This document shows, piece by piece, positions 1 through 10,842 of a stretch of DNA of 64,000 nt. The stretch's first letter is position 1. Each line of letters starts with the position of its first letter. Made by a program: the position numbers and the translations under genes. The stretch lies in the NCBI GenBank assembly GCA_903939845.1, contig CAJAIJ010000037.1:1-64000 (forward strand). Reading direction: 5' to 3'. The DNA comes from an uncultured Solirubrobacterales bacterium (lineage in GTDB: Bacteria; Actinomycetota; Thermoleophilia; Solirubrobacterales; 70-9). The notes under the pieces were generated by a model that saw only the letters and a program-made list of their open reading frames with translations, was not told the origin of the DNA and made no database searches.

Positions 1-3000
1 CCTGGCCGTCTCGTCCCATTCGCCGGTGAGGTCGAACCTGATGCCGTCCAGCGAGCAGTTGTTCTCCTCGGGGATCAGCGGTGCGCCGCCGGCGACGACC
101 ACGACCTGGGCCTTGACCGGGAGCTGGAAGCTCGCCGAGCCGCCGCCCGGGGTGAGGGTGCCGACGCCCGGTCCGGTCGCGGTGATCGCGATCGTGACCT
201 CGAGGGCCAGACCGTTGAAGTTCTGCTCGATTACGAGCGGGTCGAACTCGACGCCTTCGAGCGGTACCTCGAGGGCACCGTTTTCGTAGAGGTCACCGGT
301 GAGCCTGAGCTGGCCGCCTTCGAAGGGTGCGCCGTCATCGGCGAGGCCCGGGAGGACCAGGCTGCCGCCCGAGAGGGTGGCCTTGACCGGCTTGCTGTCG
401 CCGGTGGGCGTGATCTCGGTGCAGTTCGGGGGCGTGCCCTGGAATCCGACCGGGCAGCGTGCGACCTCGACGGTCCAGCTGGCATCGACCGGCTCGGAGA
501 GGTTTCCGGCGGCATCGAGCGCCCTGATCCGGACGGTCACCTGGCCGGGCGTGAGGCCGGTCACCTCGAACGGGCTCTCGCAGCCGTCCCACGGTGCCGA
601 GTTGAGCTTGCACTGGAACTGGGCCTCGGGATCGTCACTGGAGAACTCGATGGTCCCGGTGGTGTCGGGCGACGAGCCGGCCGGAGCCGAATCGATGCTC
701 ACCTCGGGAGCGGTCGCATCCACGATCCAGCTGCGGGTCGGCGGGCTCGGGTCCTTGACTCCGACGGGCTGGACCGAGCTCACGGCACGCACCTTGACGG
801 AGTGGCTGCCGTCAGCCAGGTCGGTCAGCTGGAGCGGACTCACGCAGGCCGCCCAGGCTCCGCCATCCACACGGCACTCGAAGGTCCCGGCGAGGTTGCT
901 GGCGAAGGAGATCGAGGCGGTCCGCTGACGGGTGAGGCTCGCCGGGCCGGACAGGATCGTCGTCACCGGGGCCTTGGACTGGACCTCCCAGGACACGGTC
1001 CCGGGCTGGCTCTGGTTGCCGAAGATGTCTCGTGCGACGACCCGGAACTCATGATCGCCGTCGGCGAGGCCGTCGGCTGCGAAGTTACCTGAGCAGGACC
1101 TGAACGGACCGGAATCGAGCTGGCAGAACAGACCCTCGAGGACTTCGGAGCCTTCTTCCGGATGGCCGAAGGAAATCGAGGCGGCCGTGAGCCTGGTGAC
1201 GGATCCGTCCTCGGGCTGCGAAGCGGTGATCGTCGGTGCGACCGGAGGCGCGCCGCGGACTTCCCAGCTGCGTTCCATCACCGGCGAGACGTTGCCGGCC
1301 TGATCGGTGGCCCTGACCCTGAAGGTGTGGGCTCCATTCGTGTTGTCCTGCTCGGAGATCTCGAATGCCCGGTCACAATCGACCCAGTCTCCGCCGTCGA
1401 AACGACATTCGGAAGCGGCGACCTCGGAGAGCTCCCTCTCGGCTTCGGCGCCGTCCCACACGATCCAGCCGAAGTCGACCTGACCGGCAGGTGTGAAGGC
1501 CGGGGGCTCCTCGAGCATCTCGACCTCGGGGATGGTGGTGTCGATCTCCCAGGAGACCGATGCCGACGCAACTTCGACGTTGCCGGCGATGTCGGTCGAG
1601 CCGACCGTCAACTGGTGTGGTCCATCGGCAAGGGGAGCCGAGGTGCCGAGTTCGGTCAGGTCGACCGGGCTGGTGCAGGGCACCGGAGGCAGACCGTCGA
1701 GGCGGCAGGTCGAGCCGCTCACGGTCTCATTCGTGGAGAAGGCGAAGGTCGGGTCATCGTCGTTGGTGACCGGATCGGGAGACTGCGTGATCGTGGTCAC
1801 CGGGGGCGTCCTGTCCACGACCCAGTCGATTACTTCGGGAGCTTCGTCCGGGTTGCCGGCGATGTCCACGCTTCGGACCTCGAGCCTGTGCGCCCCGTCC
1901 GAAAGTGCACCGAACCTCTCGGGCGACTGGCAGGTCCTCCAGCCATCCTCGCTGGTCGAGTCGAGACGGCACTGGTAGAACCTGACTCCGCTCGACGTCG
2001 TGCTCTGGAGATCGTTACCGGCGAAGCCGACAGTGACGGTCCTGGACTGAGTCCGCCTCACGGCGGTCGGGCCCTGGCCGAAATCGACGGTCTGGACCGA
2101 GGTCGTCGGTGCCGTGGCATCGACCTCGAACGGAATCTCGAGAGGCTCCGAGTCCCGGTTGGTTGCCGGATCGGTAGCCGCGGTGGTCAGGACGTACTCG
2201 TCGTCCTGCGGGACTGTGAACTGGGGCCTCGAACCATCGGCCGAACCACCGGGGCAAGGCGAGGTCGGGATGACGACGCCGGCGTTGTCGCCCACGACCT
2301 TGCAGTCGAAGGTCGAGTTGGCCTGAGTCGATGAGATCACGTAGGCCAGCTGCCTGCTGTTGACCAGTCCTTCCGGACCGGAGGCAAGCGCCGTCTGCGG
2401 CGATGCGGTATCGATGATCAGGGTTTCAGGCGTTGCCTGACCGAGGTTCGAGACCTCGTCCGTCGAGCGGAACTCGAGCTGGTAGGTGCCATCGGCAAAC
2501 GAGGCGTTCAGGCCGAAACCGGGATCGGCACCGAGCAGCGGGAACTGCGAGCTTCCGAGCGCGTCGGACGGGCTGCCACAGTCCTTCCACTCGCCGCTGA
2601 GCGGGCCGAACAGGACCCGGCACTCGAAGGTGTTGTAAATCTGCTCGCCTCGTTCGGCGTCAGAGGCCCTGAGCGTGTAGGTCGGGGCGACCTGGTTGGA
2701 GAAGCGGGGCTGGAACTGGGGCCGGTTGGAGGTCGGGCCCACTCGCACCTCGGCGACCGGGGCGGTGTTGTCCACCCTCCAGGTCCTGAAGGCCGGAGTT
2801 CCGTCCTCGACATCCAGGGCGTTGACCGCCCTGACCTCGAACCTGTAGAGGCCGTCCTGGAGAGAGTCGTAGTCCTGGCTGCCGGTCGCGGCCGTGGCCG
2901 AGCTGGTCACCGACTCGCACTCGTCCCAATTCTCGACGACAGTGGCGTTCGCCCAGTCGCCCGTGTATCCGATCGGGTTGTCCCGGAGCAGGCGACACTC

Positions 3001-6000
3001 GTAATCGACGACCGGCTCCTGCGGGCTCGAGAAATCGAACTCGGCACCAGTCGCCACGGTCGAGCCGAGGAACCTCCTGGTCGGATCCGAGAGATCCGGG
3101 TTCTCCAGCGGCGGGGCAGAGTTGAGGTCCCCGCCGTCGAGAACGCCGGAAACGTCGATCGTCGTGTTCGGCCGGACCCTGACGGTAAGGGTGCCTGCCG
3201 GACCGGTGCCCCGCTTGTCATCGGTGGCGGCGAAGGCGAATGTGTCATTGCCGGTGTAGTCGGACGGCCACTGGTAGGAGACGTCGTTCTGGTCGAGCTG
3301 GGTGACCAGTGCTTCGGTCAGTGAGCCGTCATTGCTGCCGGAAGGAGTGATGCTCACGTAGTAGGGATCGGAGTTGGCGTCGCTTGCCCTGAACTCGACC
3401 TCGGAGCCCTGCGGGTCGTCCGCCTCCAGATCGAAGTTCTCGGTCGTCGCCACCGGCAGCGAGTTGATGGTGGTGCTGTACTCGACGATCTTCTGCCTGG
3501 CCGAGTCGTCGGCGGCCGTGACGGCACCGTTGTCGGTCACCCTCGCCCGGATCGTGTACGGGCCGGGCGTCTTGCCGGTCGTGTCGAAGGACTGCGTCAG
3601 CGCCTCGGCCGGCGGGCTCCCGGCCGAGTCACCCTCGCCGAGAAACTCGAAGCCTTCGCCGTCCGGGCCGTCCGTCCGGTCGCCGTTCAGATCCCATTCG
3701 ATCACCTGGCCGAGCCCTCCGTCAGAGGTGTCTCCCGGGTCCGAAGGGTTGGCACTGATCGTGTACTCGGTGTCGGTGTCGGGCCTCGGGCCGAGCGTCC
3801 CACCGAAGGTCAGGGTCGGATCAGCCGAATCGTTGACCAGAAGCGTCCCGACGTGGAAGAGCCTGTTGAGATCGTCGCCGGCACCCCGTGGGGCGGCCTC
3901 GATCACCCAGCGGCCGCGCTGGCTCGGGGCAACGATGTCCATCTGCTGGGTTCCGGTATCCCGGCTCGGGAAGTTGTAGCGGGAACCGGAGACCTCAGTT
4001 GTGCAGGGTTGCGCACAGGCGGTGTACGCGCTCCCGTTCCAACGTAGCATCGCCCCGCTCTCGGAGTTCCTCAAACGCCAGCTGACGGCGTCTACGAATC
4101 CGGGGTCACCGCCGAGCAGCGGTGCTGGCCGGTTGTTGGTGTTGAACTGGAGCTTGACCGGATCGGCCTTGCCGACAATGGCGTTCATCGTGCCGCTTGG
4201 CTGGTTGACCCCGTCGACCTGAAGGATTCTCTGGCTCGAGATGTAGGGGCCGCCGTTCGGGCAGCCGTAGCTGACATTGGTGAGGCGAAGGATCGAGCCG
4301 GTCGCGGTCGAGACCTGGCCGTCATCGTTGACGATCCGGAACCAGACCCGTCGATTGTTAGTGGTCGCGGTGCCGCCGCCCAGGCAGACGGCAATCAGCA
4401 CGGTTCCGTTCGAAAAGCCGTAGCTCCCGAGCGAGGTTCCGACGATCGAGGAAAGCGGGACTCCAGCGGCAATGAAGGCCTGAGAGCTCCCGGGCTTGCG
4501 CTGCACGCTCACGGAACCGCCGCTCAGGCCGGCAACCGACTGGAAGGTGCCGGCTGCGGGAGCCGTGTCATTCGTGGTCAGGGTGCTGCTGATCTGGACA
4601 GAGGCAATGTCCTGGTCGGCTCCGAGGTCGACCTCGAAGCCGGCCCTCATGTTGTCGCCACCGAAGGCAGAGGCACCGCCGGCCCCGATCACGTCAGACC
4701 ACCGCATGCTGTTGACGCCCGAGAAGTTCTCGTTCTGGGCGTTGAGGATCGCGACGCCGGCACCTGCGCCGAGGAGCTTCACTGCCCTGGATCCCCCGTC
4801 GGTGGAGGTCGCCGAGAGGGCGGCGTAGGCGGTCCGGGTGACCGTCGGGGTGAAGGTGACCGTGACGGTGCAGGAGCCATCCCTCGGGAGAGTCGCGCCA
4901 CAGGTCGTGGTCCGGACGAATCTCGCCGAGTCGGTGCCACCGACCGACGAGGCCAGGCCATTGATCACGGCGTTACCGGTGTTCTTGACGGTGAAGACGT
5001 AGGGCGAAGCGGTGTTCACGTTCACGGCACCGAAGGAGTGCGAGGACTTCAGGGTCGTTCCGGCAGTGTCGTAGATCGCAAACGACTTCACGGCCGCAAC
5101 TCCGGTGGCGGTCAGGTTCACCGAGGTGTTGAAGTTCCCGGTGGTGGAGCCGACCGCGTCACCGACCGGATGGCCGTTGGTCGAGCCGACCTGGAGGCGG
5201 GCGGTCTTGGCCCCGCTCGAGGTCGGGGTGACCGAAACCGTGATCGTGCAGGTCCCGTTCGGAGCGATGCTGCCGCACTGGCCGTTGTTGGTGACCGAGA
5301 ACTGGGAGGCATCGGTGCCGTCGAGGATCGACCGGGTGAGACCGGCGCCGACGAGGTTGACGTTGCCGTTGTTCTTCAGCGTGAAGGTGTAGGAGTTGGT
5401 CTCCCCCGTCGCCGCCTGGCCGAGGTCTCTGGTCGAGAGGATCTCGCTGCCGTCGGCACTCCGGATCTCGGGGAAGGCCCGGGCCTGGATCGAGGTGCCC
5501 GAAAGTGCGACGTCGACGGTGTCAGGGTCGCCGTTGGTCGTGTCGAGCCTCAGGGTTGCCTGCTTGGCTGCCCCCTCTTCCGGGTAGTTCGTGGTCGGGG
5601 TGAAGGCGACCGAGATCGTGCAGGTGACTCCGGAGAGGAGCGTCGCCCCGCAGGTGGTTCCGGTGATCGTGAACTGATCGGCGTTGGTCCCGATCAGCGA
5701 CTGGTTGGCCGAGCCGGTTCCCTGGAGGGTGGCGTTGCCGTCGTTTCTCAGGGTAAAGACATAGGGGGTCGAGGAGGTCGTCCCGATCGTGTCCGGGAAG
5801 GCGTGGCTCGTCTTCTCGTTCGTGCCCTCCGTGTCGAGGATCTCGGGGATGAAGGTCGGCGCGACGGCGAAGCCGGTCAGCGAGAGGGTGACGGGGCCGC
5901 TCGTCTCGTCGGTCGGGTCGATGGTGAGGGTGGAGCTCCGGCTTCCCTGGCCCCCGGCCGAGGCTGGCAAGAACCGGACGGTCACCTGACAGGAGCTCCC

Positions 6001-7191
6001 GGCCGCGATCGTCGCACCACAGGTATCGGAAGAGATCGAGTAGTCCGAGGCGTTGCTACCCGAGAAGGTGCCGACCGGGTCCGGGATCGCCATGACCCAG
6101 TTGCCGGTGTTCTTCAGCGTGAAGGTCTCGAAGGATTCCGCCTCGAAGCCGATCTGGCCGTAGTCGAACGAGGACGTAGCAGTGGTCCCTGCCAGATCGA
6201 AGAGCTCCGGGACTCTGGTCTGACCCAGAGCCGAACCCGACAGCGAGACCGTCTGATCGCTGTAAGCGCTGCCACCGTAGTTGGCGGAGAGATTGAGCGT
6301 CGCGTTTCGGGTCGAGGTCGTCGTCGAACTGGACGGGTCGAACCGCGTGATGACCGTGCAGGTTGCGGCTACTGCCAACGCAGTCGAGGCGCCGCAGGTG
6401 CCGCCGGTGACAGAGAAGTCGGAGGAATCGGTCCCGGTCAGCGAGTTGTTGACTCCCGTCAGGGGGACGTTGCCGGCGTTGGTGACGGTGAATGACTTGG
6501 TCGACGAGTTCGTACCCGAGAGGGTGTCGGCGAAGGCGAAGCTGGAGTCCGACACCGTGATCGCCGGGTTGTTGGCCTCCACGGTCCCGGTCCAGGAAGC
6601 GGTCCCGGACTGAGTGCCGCCGCTCCATCCGGCGCAGTTCGAGGTACCGGAAGAAGGTCCGGAGCATCCACCACCACCCGAGCCCGAGGCTGCGGCCGTG
6701 AAGCTCATCGTCGCGTTCTGGGACCCGACGGCCGCCCCGGACTTGAGCCTGAACACGAACCCGCAGGACTTGTAACCGGTGCCGGTGTAGTTCATGACAA
6801 GGCGTATCGAGGAACCGACCGAGCTGCTGTTGGTTCCGCAGTTCTTGCCGCCCGATCCACCTGACTGGGAGTCGTACTCGTAGTTCGAGTTGTTCCAGCT
6901 CACCGTTACGGCGATGTGGCGGCGGCCGCTATTCAAAAAGCCGCCCGACTGAGTGTTGGTCCAGAAGAAGATCGTCTGGGTCTTGGGCAGGAGTCCCTGA
7001 GCGGTCGTGCCGAAGGCGAGGGTGCCGCCGTTGGCGGTCGTGTTCTCGGAGTTGGTCAGAGCAAGACCGTCGGTCGCCTGCGCCGCAACCGGCGCTCCGA
7101 ACAACACGACCAGAGCGACGACCGGGGCGATCAGCCACCTCCGTCCGAATCCGGTTCCCGACTTCGACTCCCTGTTTGCCTTGTCTCCCAT
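1..7191 (-). CDS. Giant secreted Ig-like/choice-of-anchor-D repeat protein, C-terminus outside window
   Basis: The reading frame is open from ATG at 7191 to the window edge (2397 codons), so the C-terminus is missing. A GGGAG ribosome site lies just before the ATG. A signal peptide (about residues 16-40, ending in PVAAQA) is followed by a Gly/Ser-rich region and about five copies of a roughly 110-residue module with FTLKNTGN, DxSxFSVT and CGAxLxxGxxCT motifs, typical of choice-of-anchor D (ASH-like) domains. PKD-like and cadherin-like segments come next, then about eight modules of the FxCxLDxGxWxxCxSP...LxDGxHxFxVRAxDxAGN type, each with two cysteines. It is probably an extracellular structural or adhesive protein. 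It lies 52 bases downstream of a similar gene and is probably cotranscribed with it. No enzymatic domain was recognised. Confidence 0.8.
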   Translation of the reverse strand, partial: MGDKANRESKSGTGFGRRWLIAPVVALVVLFGAPVAAQATDGLALTNSENTTANGGTLAFGTTAQGLLPKTQTIFFWTNTQSGGFLNSGRRHIAVTVSWNNSNYEYDSQSGGSGGKNCGTNSSSVGSSIRLVMNYTGTGYKSCGFVFRLKSGAAVGSQNATMSFTAAASGSGGGGCSGPSSGTSNCAGWSGGTQSGTASWTGTVEANNPAITVSDSSFAFADTLSGTNSSTKSFTVTNAGNVPLTGVNNSLTGTDSSDFSVTGGTCGASTALAVAATCTVITRFDPSSSTTTSTRNATLNLSANYGGSAYSDQTVSLSGSALGQTRVPELFDLAGTTATSSFDYGQIGFEAESFETFTLKNTGNWVMAIPDPVGTFSGSNASDYSISSDTCGATIAAGSSCQVTVRFLPASAGGQGSRSSTLTIDPTDETSGPVTLSLTGFAVAPTFIPEILDTEGTNEKTSHAFPDTIGTTSSTPYVFTLRNDGNATLQGTGSANQSLIGTNADQFTITGTTCGATLLSGVTCTISVAFTPTTNYPEEGAAKQATLRLDTTNGDPDTVDVALSGTSIQARAFPEIRSADGSEILSTRDLGQAATGETNSYTFTLKNNGNVNLVGAGLTRSILDGTDASQFSVTNNGQCGSIAPNGTCTITVSVTPTSSGAKTARLQVGSTNGHPVGDAVGSTTGNFNTSVNLTATGVAAVKSFAIYDTAGTTLKSSHSFGAVNVNTASPYVFTVKNTGNAVINGLASSVGGTDSARFVRTTTCGATLPRDGSCTVTVTFTPTVTRTAYAALSATSTDGGSRAVKLLGAGAGVAILNAQNENFSGVNSMRWSDVIGAGGASAFGGDNMRAGFEVDLGADQDIASVQISSTLTTNDTAPAAGTFQSVAGLSGGSVSVQRKPGSSQAFIAAGVPLSSIVGTSLGSYGFSNGTVLIAVCLGGGTATTNNRRVWFRIVNDDGQVSTATGSILRLTNVSYGCPNGGPYISSQRILQVDGVNQPSGTMNAIVGKADPVKLQFNTNNRPAPLLGGDPGFVDAVSWRLRNSESGAMLRWNGSAYTACAQPCTTEVSGSRYNFPSRDTGTQQMDIVAPSQRGRWVIEAAPRGAGDDLNRLFHVGTLLVNDSADPTLTFGGTLGPRPDTDTEYTISANPSDPGDTSDGGLGQVIEWDLNGDRTDGPDGEGFEFLGEGDSAGSPPAEALTQSFDTTGKTPGPYTIRARVTDNGAVTAADDSARQKIVEYSTTINSLPVATTENFDLEADDPQGSEVEFRASDANSDPYYVSITPSGSNDGSLTEALVTQLDQNDVSYQWPSDYTGNDTFAFAATDDKRGTGPAGTLTVRVRPNTTIDVSGVLDGGDLNSAPPLENPDLSDPTRRFLGSTVATGAEFDFSSPQEPVVDYECRLLRDNPIGYTGDWANATVVENWDECESVTSSATAATGSQDYDSLQDGLYRFEVRAVNALDVEDGTPAFRTWRVDNTAPVAEVRVGPTSNRPQFQPRFSNQVAPTYTLRASDAERGEQIYNTFECRVLFGPLSGEWKDCGSPSDALGSSQFPLLGADPGFGLNASFADGTYQLEFRSTDEVSNLGQATPETLIIDTASPQTALASGPEGLVNSRQLAYVISSTQANSTFDCKVVGDNAGVVIPTSPCPGGSADGSRPQFTVPQDDEYVLTTAATDPATNRDSEPLEIPFEVDATAPTTSVQTVDFGQGPTAVRRTQSRTVTVGFAGNDLQSTTSSGVRFYQCRLDSTSEDGWRTCQSPERFGALSDGAHRLEVRSVDIAGNPDEAPEVIDWVVDRTPPVTTITQSPDPVTNDDDPTFAFSTNETVSGSTCRLDGLPPVPCTSPVDLTELGTSAPLADGPHQLTVGSTDIAGNVEVASASVSWEIDTTIPEVEMLEEPPAFTPAGQVDFGWIVWDGAEAERELSEVAASECRFDGGDWVDCDRAFEISEQDNTNGAHTFRVRATDQAGNVSPVMERSWEVRGAPPVAPTITASQPEDGSVTRLTAASISFGHPEEGSEVLEGLFCQLDSGPFRSCSGNFAADGLADGDHEFRVVARDIFGNQSQPGTVSWEVQSKAPVTTILSGPASLTRQRTASISFASNLAGTFECRVDGGAWAACVSPLQLTDLADGSHSVKVRAVSSVQPVGVKDPSPPTRSWIVDATAPEVSIDSAPAGSSPDTTGTIEFSSDDPEAQFQCKLNSAPWDGCESPFEVTGLTPGQVTVRIRALDAAGNLSEPVDASWTVEVARCPVGFQGTPPNCTEITPTGDSKPVKATLSGGSLVLPGLADDGAPFEGGQLRLTGDLYENGALEVPLEGVEFDPLVIEQNFNGLALEVTIAITATGPGVGTLTPGGGSASFQLPVKAQVVVVAGGAPLIPEENNCSLDGIRFDLTGEWDETAR

Positions 7192-7243
7192 TTTCTCCCT
7201 TGCCACGGTCAGATCTCCCTTGCCCTGATTCCCTGGACTTCCC

Positions 7244-10200
7244 CTACTTGATCAGGGTCACGTGGCCCTTGAGTTCCTTCCGTTTCTCACCGGCGGCGAG
7301 ATACTCGACCGAAGCCCGGAACTCGGCTCGCTTCCCGGACGTCCCGGCCCTGGTCGTCACCTTGAACCTCACACTCGTGGTCGACCCGGCACCGACGCTG
7401 ACCGTCTTGCAGCCGGGGTTCCGCTTCAGCACCGCCGCTGCCCTCAGGCAGACCTCGGCACCAGAGGCAACCTCGCCACCGACGTTCCGCAACTTGATCG
7501 TCACGATCATGGAACGACCAGCCTTGACCTGCGGCGGGCTGCTGACGTCGGGGAGGATCAGGGCCGAAGCGGCATCCCGGATGACGTTCCAGGTCCAACT
7601 TTCCGGAACCCCGTTGTTACCGACTCCGAGCTTGTGGACAGCGCGGGCCTCGAAGGTGTGCTGGCCGAGGGCGAGATCGAACAGGGCGACGTTGCCCTCG
7701 TCGCAGTCCTCCCACTCCTCTCCGTCGAGTCGACACTCGATGTTGTGATCCTCGAGGTTTGGATCACCGAGAACGCCGAACTTGAAGGCTGCGAAGTTGC
7801 TGGAAGTCGTCGCAGCCGGCTTCCGCTCGAACACGATCGGGCTGGGCTGCGGCACACCGGACTCGAAGACCTGTACGGCTGGGGTCGGATCGATCTCCCC
7901 GACCTGGTTGACCGCCCGGACCTGGAAGTTGTACTGGCCGTAGGGAAGGTTCTCGTAGATCTTCGGAGAGCTGCAGACAGACCAAGTCGAATCGTTGAGT
8001 CTGCACTCGAAGGTCGCGAAACCGTCATCCGAGCTGAAGCTGAAGGCCGCATTCGCTCCCTCGACAGCGCTCGCATTGATCGTGGTCCCGGGGGTTCCCC
8101 CGATCACCTGCCAGGTGTGGCTGGCCACGAACGGACCCGACCCGGAGTTACCGGCCGAGTCGACGGCGCGGACCTGGAAGGTGTTGAGGCCGTCCTCGAG
8201 GCCGACCGGAGAGTAGGGCGAGGTGCAGGTCTGCCACAGCGAGAATGATCCGCCGTTGGCGCTGACGCGGCACTGGAACTTGCCCTCGGGTCCGAGCTCG
8301 GAAGGCGTCATGAACTCGAACGAGACGGTGGAACCCGACGGGCTCTCCGGTGTCTCCTCGAGGAACGCACCCGGCGATGTCGTCGCGACCGTGAAGTCGA
8401 TCTCGGCAGTGCCTGTGTTTCCGGCCGTGTCCTGAACGGTCAGGGTGAGGGTGTGCTCACCGTCGTTGAGGAAGCTCGGCGCGGTCCATGTAGCCGGGCA
8501 GTCGTTCACGACCGAACCGGAGTCGATCTTGCAGGTGGTGGTTGCGGGCAGCAGGTTCTTGTCGTCCGCGATCGGGTTCGGATCAGACTCGGTGTAGACC
8601 CAGGTCGGGCGGCGGAGGTTGGTCCAGTCGCCCTCGTCGGGTCCCGAGGTGATCTCGAACTCGGGCTCGGTCGTGTCCCGCTCCCAGGAGAAGGAGTCGG
8701 AGTTGGCCTTGTTCCCGGCAGCGTCGACCGCGCGGACCGAGAAGGTCCGGTTGCCGTCTTCGAGACCTTCGACCACGTCACCGGAGTCACAGGTGGCCCA
8801 GACATCGGCATCGTCAGCGTCAGTCCGGCACTCGAAGAAGACCCGGTTGTCGGTGTCGGTGGTGGCGAAAGTGAATGCCGGCGCTGCCTCGTTGCTGAGG
8901 AGGTCGGCATCGGTCAGGAGGCCGGTCGGGCCGGTGATGTCCACATCCGGAGAGGCGGTGTCGACCTCGACCAGTCCGCTGGTCAGCGGGGTGTCATCGA
9001 CCAGGTCGTTGAGCTTTGCCCGGACCTGAATCTTGTAGGTGCCATCGACCACATTCGGTGCGTAAGTGCCGCCGAGGCATGATTCCCAGGCACGGACTTC
9101 GACATCGGCCGAGGTGAGTACTCGACACTCGAAGTCGGAGGTTTCGGCAACGGCCGTGAAGGACCACTGCGGGGTCGAATCGCTGATCGGGGTCGCCGGG
9201 TCGGTGATGTCCTTGGTGTCGGGTCGGACCTTGACCGTGGCGGTGCCGTTCGAGGTGCCGCCCTCACGACCGTCGCTGACGGTGAAGCTGAAGGTGTAGG
9301 TGCCGGCCGCGTTGCCGGCCGTCGGAACCTGGACCGAGCCGGTGTCCGAGTTGGCGGTGCCGGGGGTGATCCTGCTGCCCTGGCCTCCGATTCCGCCGGA
9401 GCCTGCCGAGGTGACGGTGTAGGAGCCGAGCGTGTCGCTATCGGCATCCGTAGCGCCGCTGCTCAGGTCCACGGTCGCCGTATCACCGGCGCTGACCGTT
9501 ACGGTTGGCGAACCGGGCGAGGGTGCGGTGTTGGACTGGGTCCAGACGCTGGTCTTCGAGTCGGTGTTCCCGAGGTCGTCGGTGACCTTGACCTCGAAGG
9601 TGTAGCTGACGTTCTTGAGCAGCGCGGCTGCGGTGTAAGGCGATGAGCAGATCGAGAGAGAGGGTGCGGTCTGGCCCGTCTCGTAGACCCGGCAACGGAA
9701 GCCGACGGAAACATCAGGCGGCGAGGAGAAGGTGAAGGTCGGCGTGGCGTCGGTGTTTCCGTTGGACGGACCGCTGTCGATCGTCACAGAGGCGACGGTG
9801 TCGGCCGTCCAGCTGCGGCTGGCCGAATCCTCGTTGCCGGCCGGGTCGGTCGCCCTGACCTGGAAGGTGTGATCGCCCTGACTGAGGCCCGAGTAGTCCT
9901 TCGGCGAGGAGCAGGCTTCCCAGCTTCCGGAATCGAGTTTGCACTCGACGGTCGCCGTCGGGTCGTCATTGGTGAAGGTGAAGGAGGCCGAGTTCGACTT
10001 GACCCTTCCGGAAGGTCCGCTGGTGATGACCACGAGCGGCCTCGTCGCATCGACGGTGAAGTTGGCCGAAGCGGGCTGCGGGTCGACCAGGTCGGTGCCC
10101 TTCTTGGCTCTCACCGAGAAGGTGTGGCTGCCGTCGGCGAGGGTCCCGGCCGCGTAGGGCGACGTGCATGTGGCCCACTCGCCCGAGTCGAGCTTGCACT

Positions 10201-10771
10201 CGAAGGTCGCGTCGTTGATGACCGTGGGGGTCTGTCCGGTCACGGCCCGGAAGTCGAACGTCGGGGTGTTGTCGGTCGTGAGGCCTGGGGTCGAGCCGAC
10301 GCCGGGACCGGCCGTCAGCTCGGTCTTCGGGTTGACGTCGATGATGACCTGGCCGTCGCTGAAGGCGCCGGAGGTCTGATCGATCGCCCTGATCGAGACG
10401 ATCGCCCGACCGGTGTAGCCGTCAGGAGCCTTGTAGGTCGCCTTGGCGCTTGCGTCGCCGGTGCTGGTCAGATCGGTCACCGAACCCTGGCCGGCGACAC
10501 CGCGGAACTGGAAGGTGTAGACCTGACCGCCTTGGTTGGGGAAGACGTCGAGGTAGAACTCGAGCGGGCTTCCTCCGCGGGCCTCGTAGACCGTCTGGCC
10601 CGGGATGACTTCCACGGCGGGGAGGGCCTCCGCACGGGAGGCACCGAGCAGGGCTGTCGCCAGGGCAAGCATCGTGACCACTGCTCCGACGATGGCGATG
10701 ATTCCGTTGCGCCCCAGTCCGCGCTCGAAGCGCGCGCCGTTGCGAATCTCCCCTGCTCCCTGTGTTACCAC
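7244..10771 (-). CDS. Large secreted Ig-like repeat protein (1175 aa)
   Basis: It starts at GTG 10771 with a strong GGGAGGAG site. An N-terminal hydrophobic segment (about residues 23-46) is a signal peptide or signal anchor. The body has about nine Ig-like modules with the FxCxLDxGxWxxCxSP signature and closing xxDGxHTFxVRAxDxAGN strand, interrupted near residues 410-520 by a cadherin-like module. The last 100 residues resemble a CARDB-type domain (VTIKLRNVGG, then VRFKVTTRAG). The paired cysteines suggest one disulfide per module in an extracellular rod. It sits between two even larger surface-type genes on the same strand. No anchor such as LPXTG is visible, so it may be released or held non-covalently. 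Function is inferred only from architecture. Confidence 0.85.
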   Translation of the reverse strand: MVTQGAGEIRNGARFERGLGRNGIIAIVGAVVTMLALATALLGASRAEALPAVEVIPGQTVYEARGGSPLEFYLDVFPNQGGQVYTFQFRGVAGQGSVTDLTSTGDASAKATYKAPDGYTGRAIVSIRAIDQTSGAFSDGQVIIDVNPKTELTAGPGVGSTPGLTTDNTPTFDFRAVTGQTPTVINDATFECKLDSGEWATCTSPYAAGTLADGSHTFSVRAKKGTDLVDPQPASANFTVDATRPLVVITSGPSGRVKSNSASFTFTNDDPTATVECKLDSGSWEACSSPKDYSGLSQGDHTFQVRATDPAGNEDSASRSWTADTVASVTIDSGPSNGNTDATPTFTFSSPPDVSVGFRCRVYETGQTAPSLSICSSPYTAAALLKNVSYTFEVKVTDDLGNTDSKTSVWTQSNTAPSPGSPTVTVSAGDTATVDLSSGATDADSDTLGSYTVTSAGSGGIGGQGSRITPGTANSDTGSVQVPTAGNAAGTYTFSFTVSDGREGGTSNGTATVKVRPDTKDITDPATPISDSTPQWSFTAVAETSDFECRVLTSADVEVRAWESCLGGTYAPNVVDGTYKIQVRAKLNDLVDDTPLTSGLVEVDTASPDVDITGPTGLLTDADLLSNEAAPAFTFATTDTDNRVFFECRTDADDADVWATCDSGDVVEGLEDGNRTFSVRAVDAAGNKANSDSFSWERDTTEPEFEITSGPDEGDWTNLRRPTWVYTESDPNPIADDKNLLPATTTCKIDSGSVVNDCPATWTAPSFLNDGEHTLTLTVQDTAGNTGTAEIDFTVATTSPGAFLEETPESPSGSTVSFEFMTPSELGPEGKFQCRVSANGGSFSLWQTCTSPYSPVGLEDGLNTFQVRAVDSAGNSGSGPFVASHTWQVIGGTPGTTINASAVEGANAAFSFSSDDGFATFECRLNDSTWSVCSSPKIYENLPYGQYNFQVRAVNQVGEIDPTPAVQVFESGVPQPSPIVFERKPAATTSSNFAAFKFGVLGDPNLEDHNIECRLDGEEWEDCDEGNVALFDLALGQHTFEARAVHKLGVGNNGVPESWTWNVIRDAASALILPDVSSPPQVKAGRSMIVTIKLRNVGGEVASGAEVCLRAAAVLKRNPGCKTVSVGAGSTTSVRFKVTTRAGTSGKRAEFRASVEYLAAGEKRKELKGHVTLIK

Positions 10772-10810
10772 TTGGTCTCCTCCCAGAATTCCCTGTATTC
10801 CCTAGGCGCC

Positions 10811-10839
10811 AAGGCTATCGCCTTAGTGACGCCAGTCAC
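10811..10839 (-). promoter_or_regulatory. Tandem hairpins in the leader of the 1175-aa gene
   Basis: Two perfect adjacent stem-loops are visible. In minus-strand reading GTGAC pairs with GTCAC around loop TGGC, then AAGGC pairs with GCCTT around loop GATA. They lie between the candidate promoter and the ribosome binding site and would form at the 5' end of the transcript. Their role is unknown; mRNA stabilisation or translational control is possible. Confidence 0.4.
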
Positions 10840-10842
10840 AGA

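Noticed and set aside
5038-6495. Plus-strand open frame of 485 codons
   Set aside because: It lies opposite the giant secreted gene, has shadow composition (Gly/Arg/Asp) and no ribosome site.
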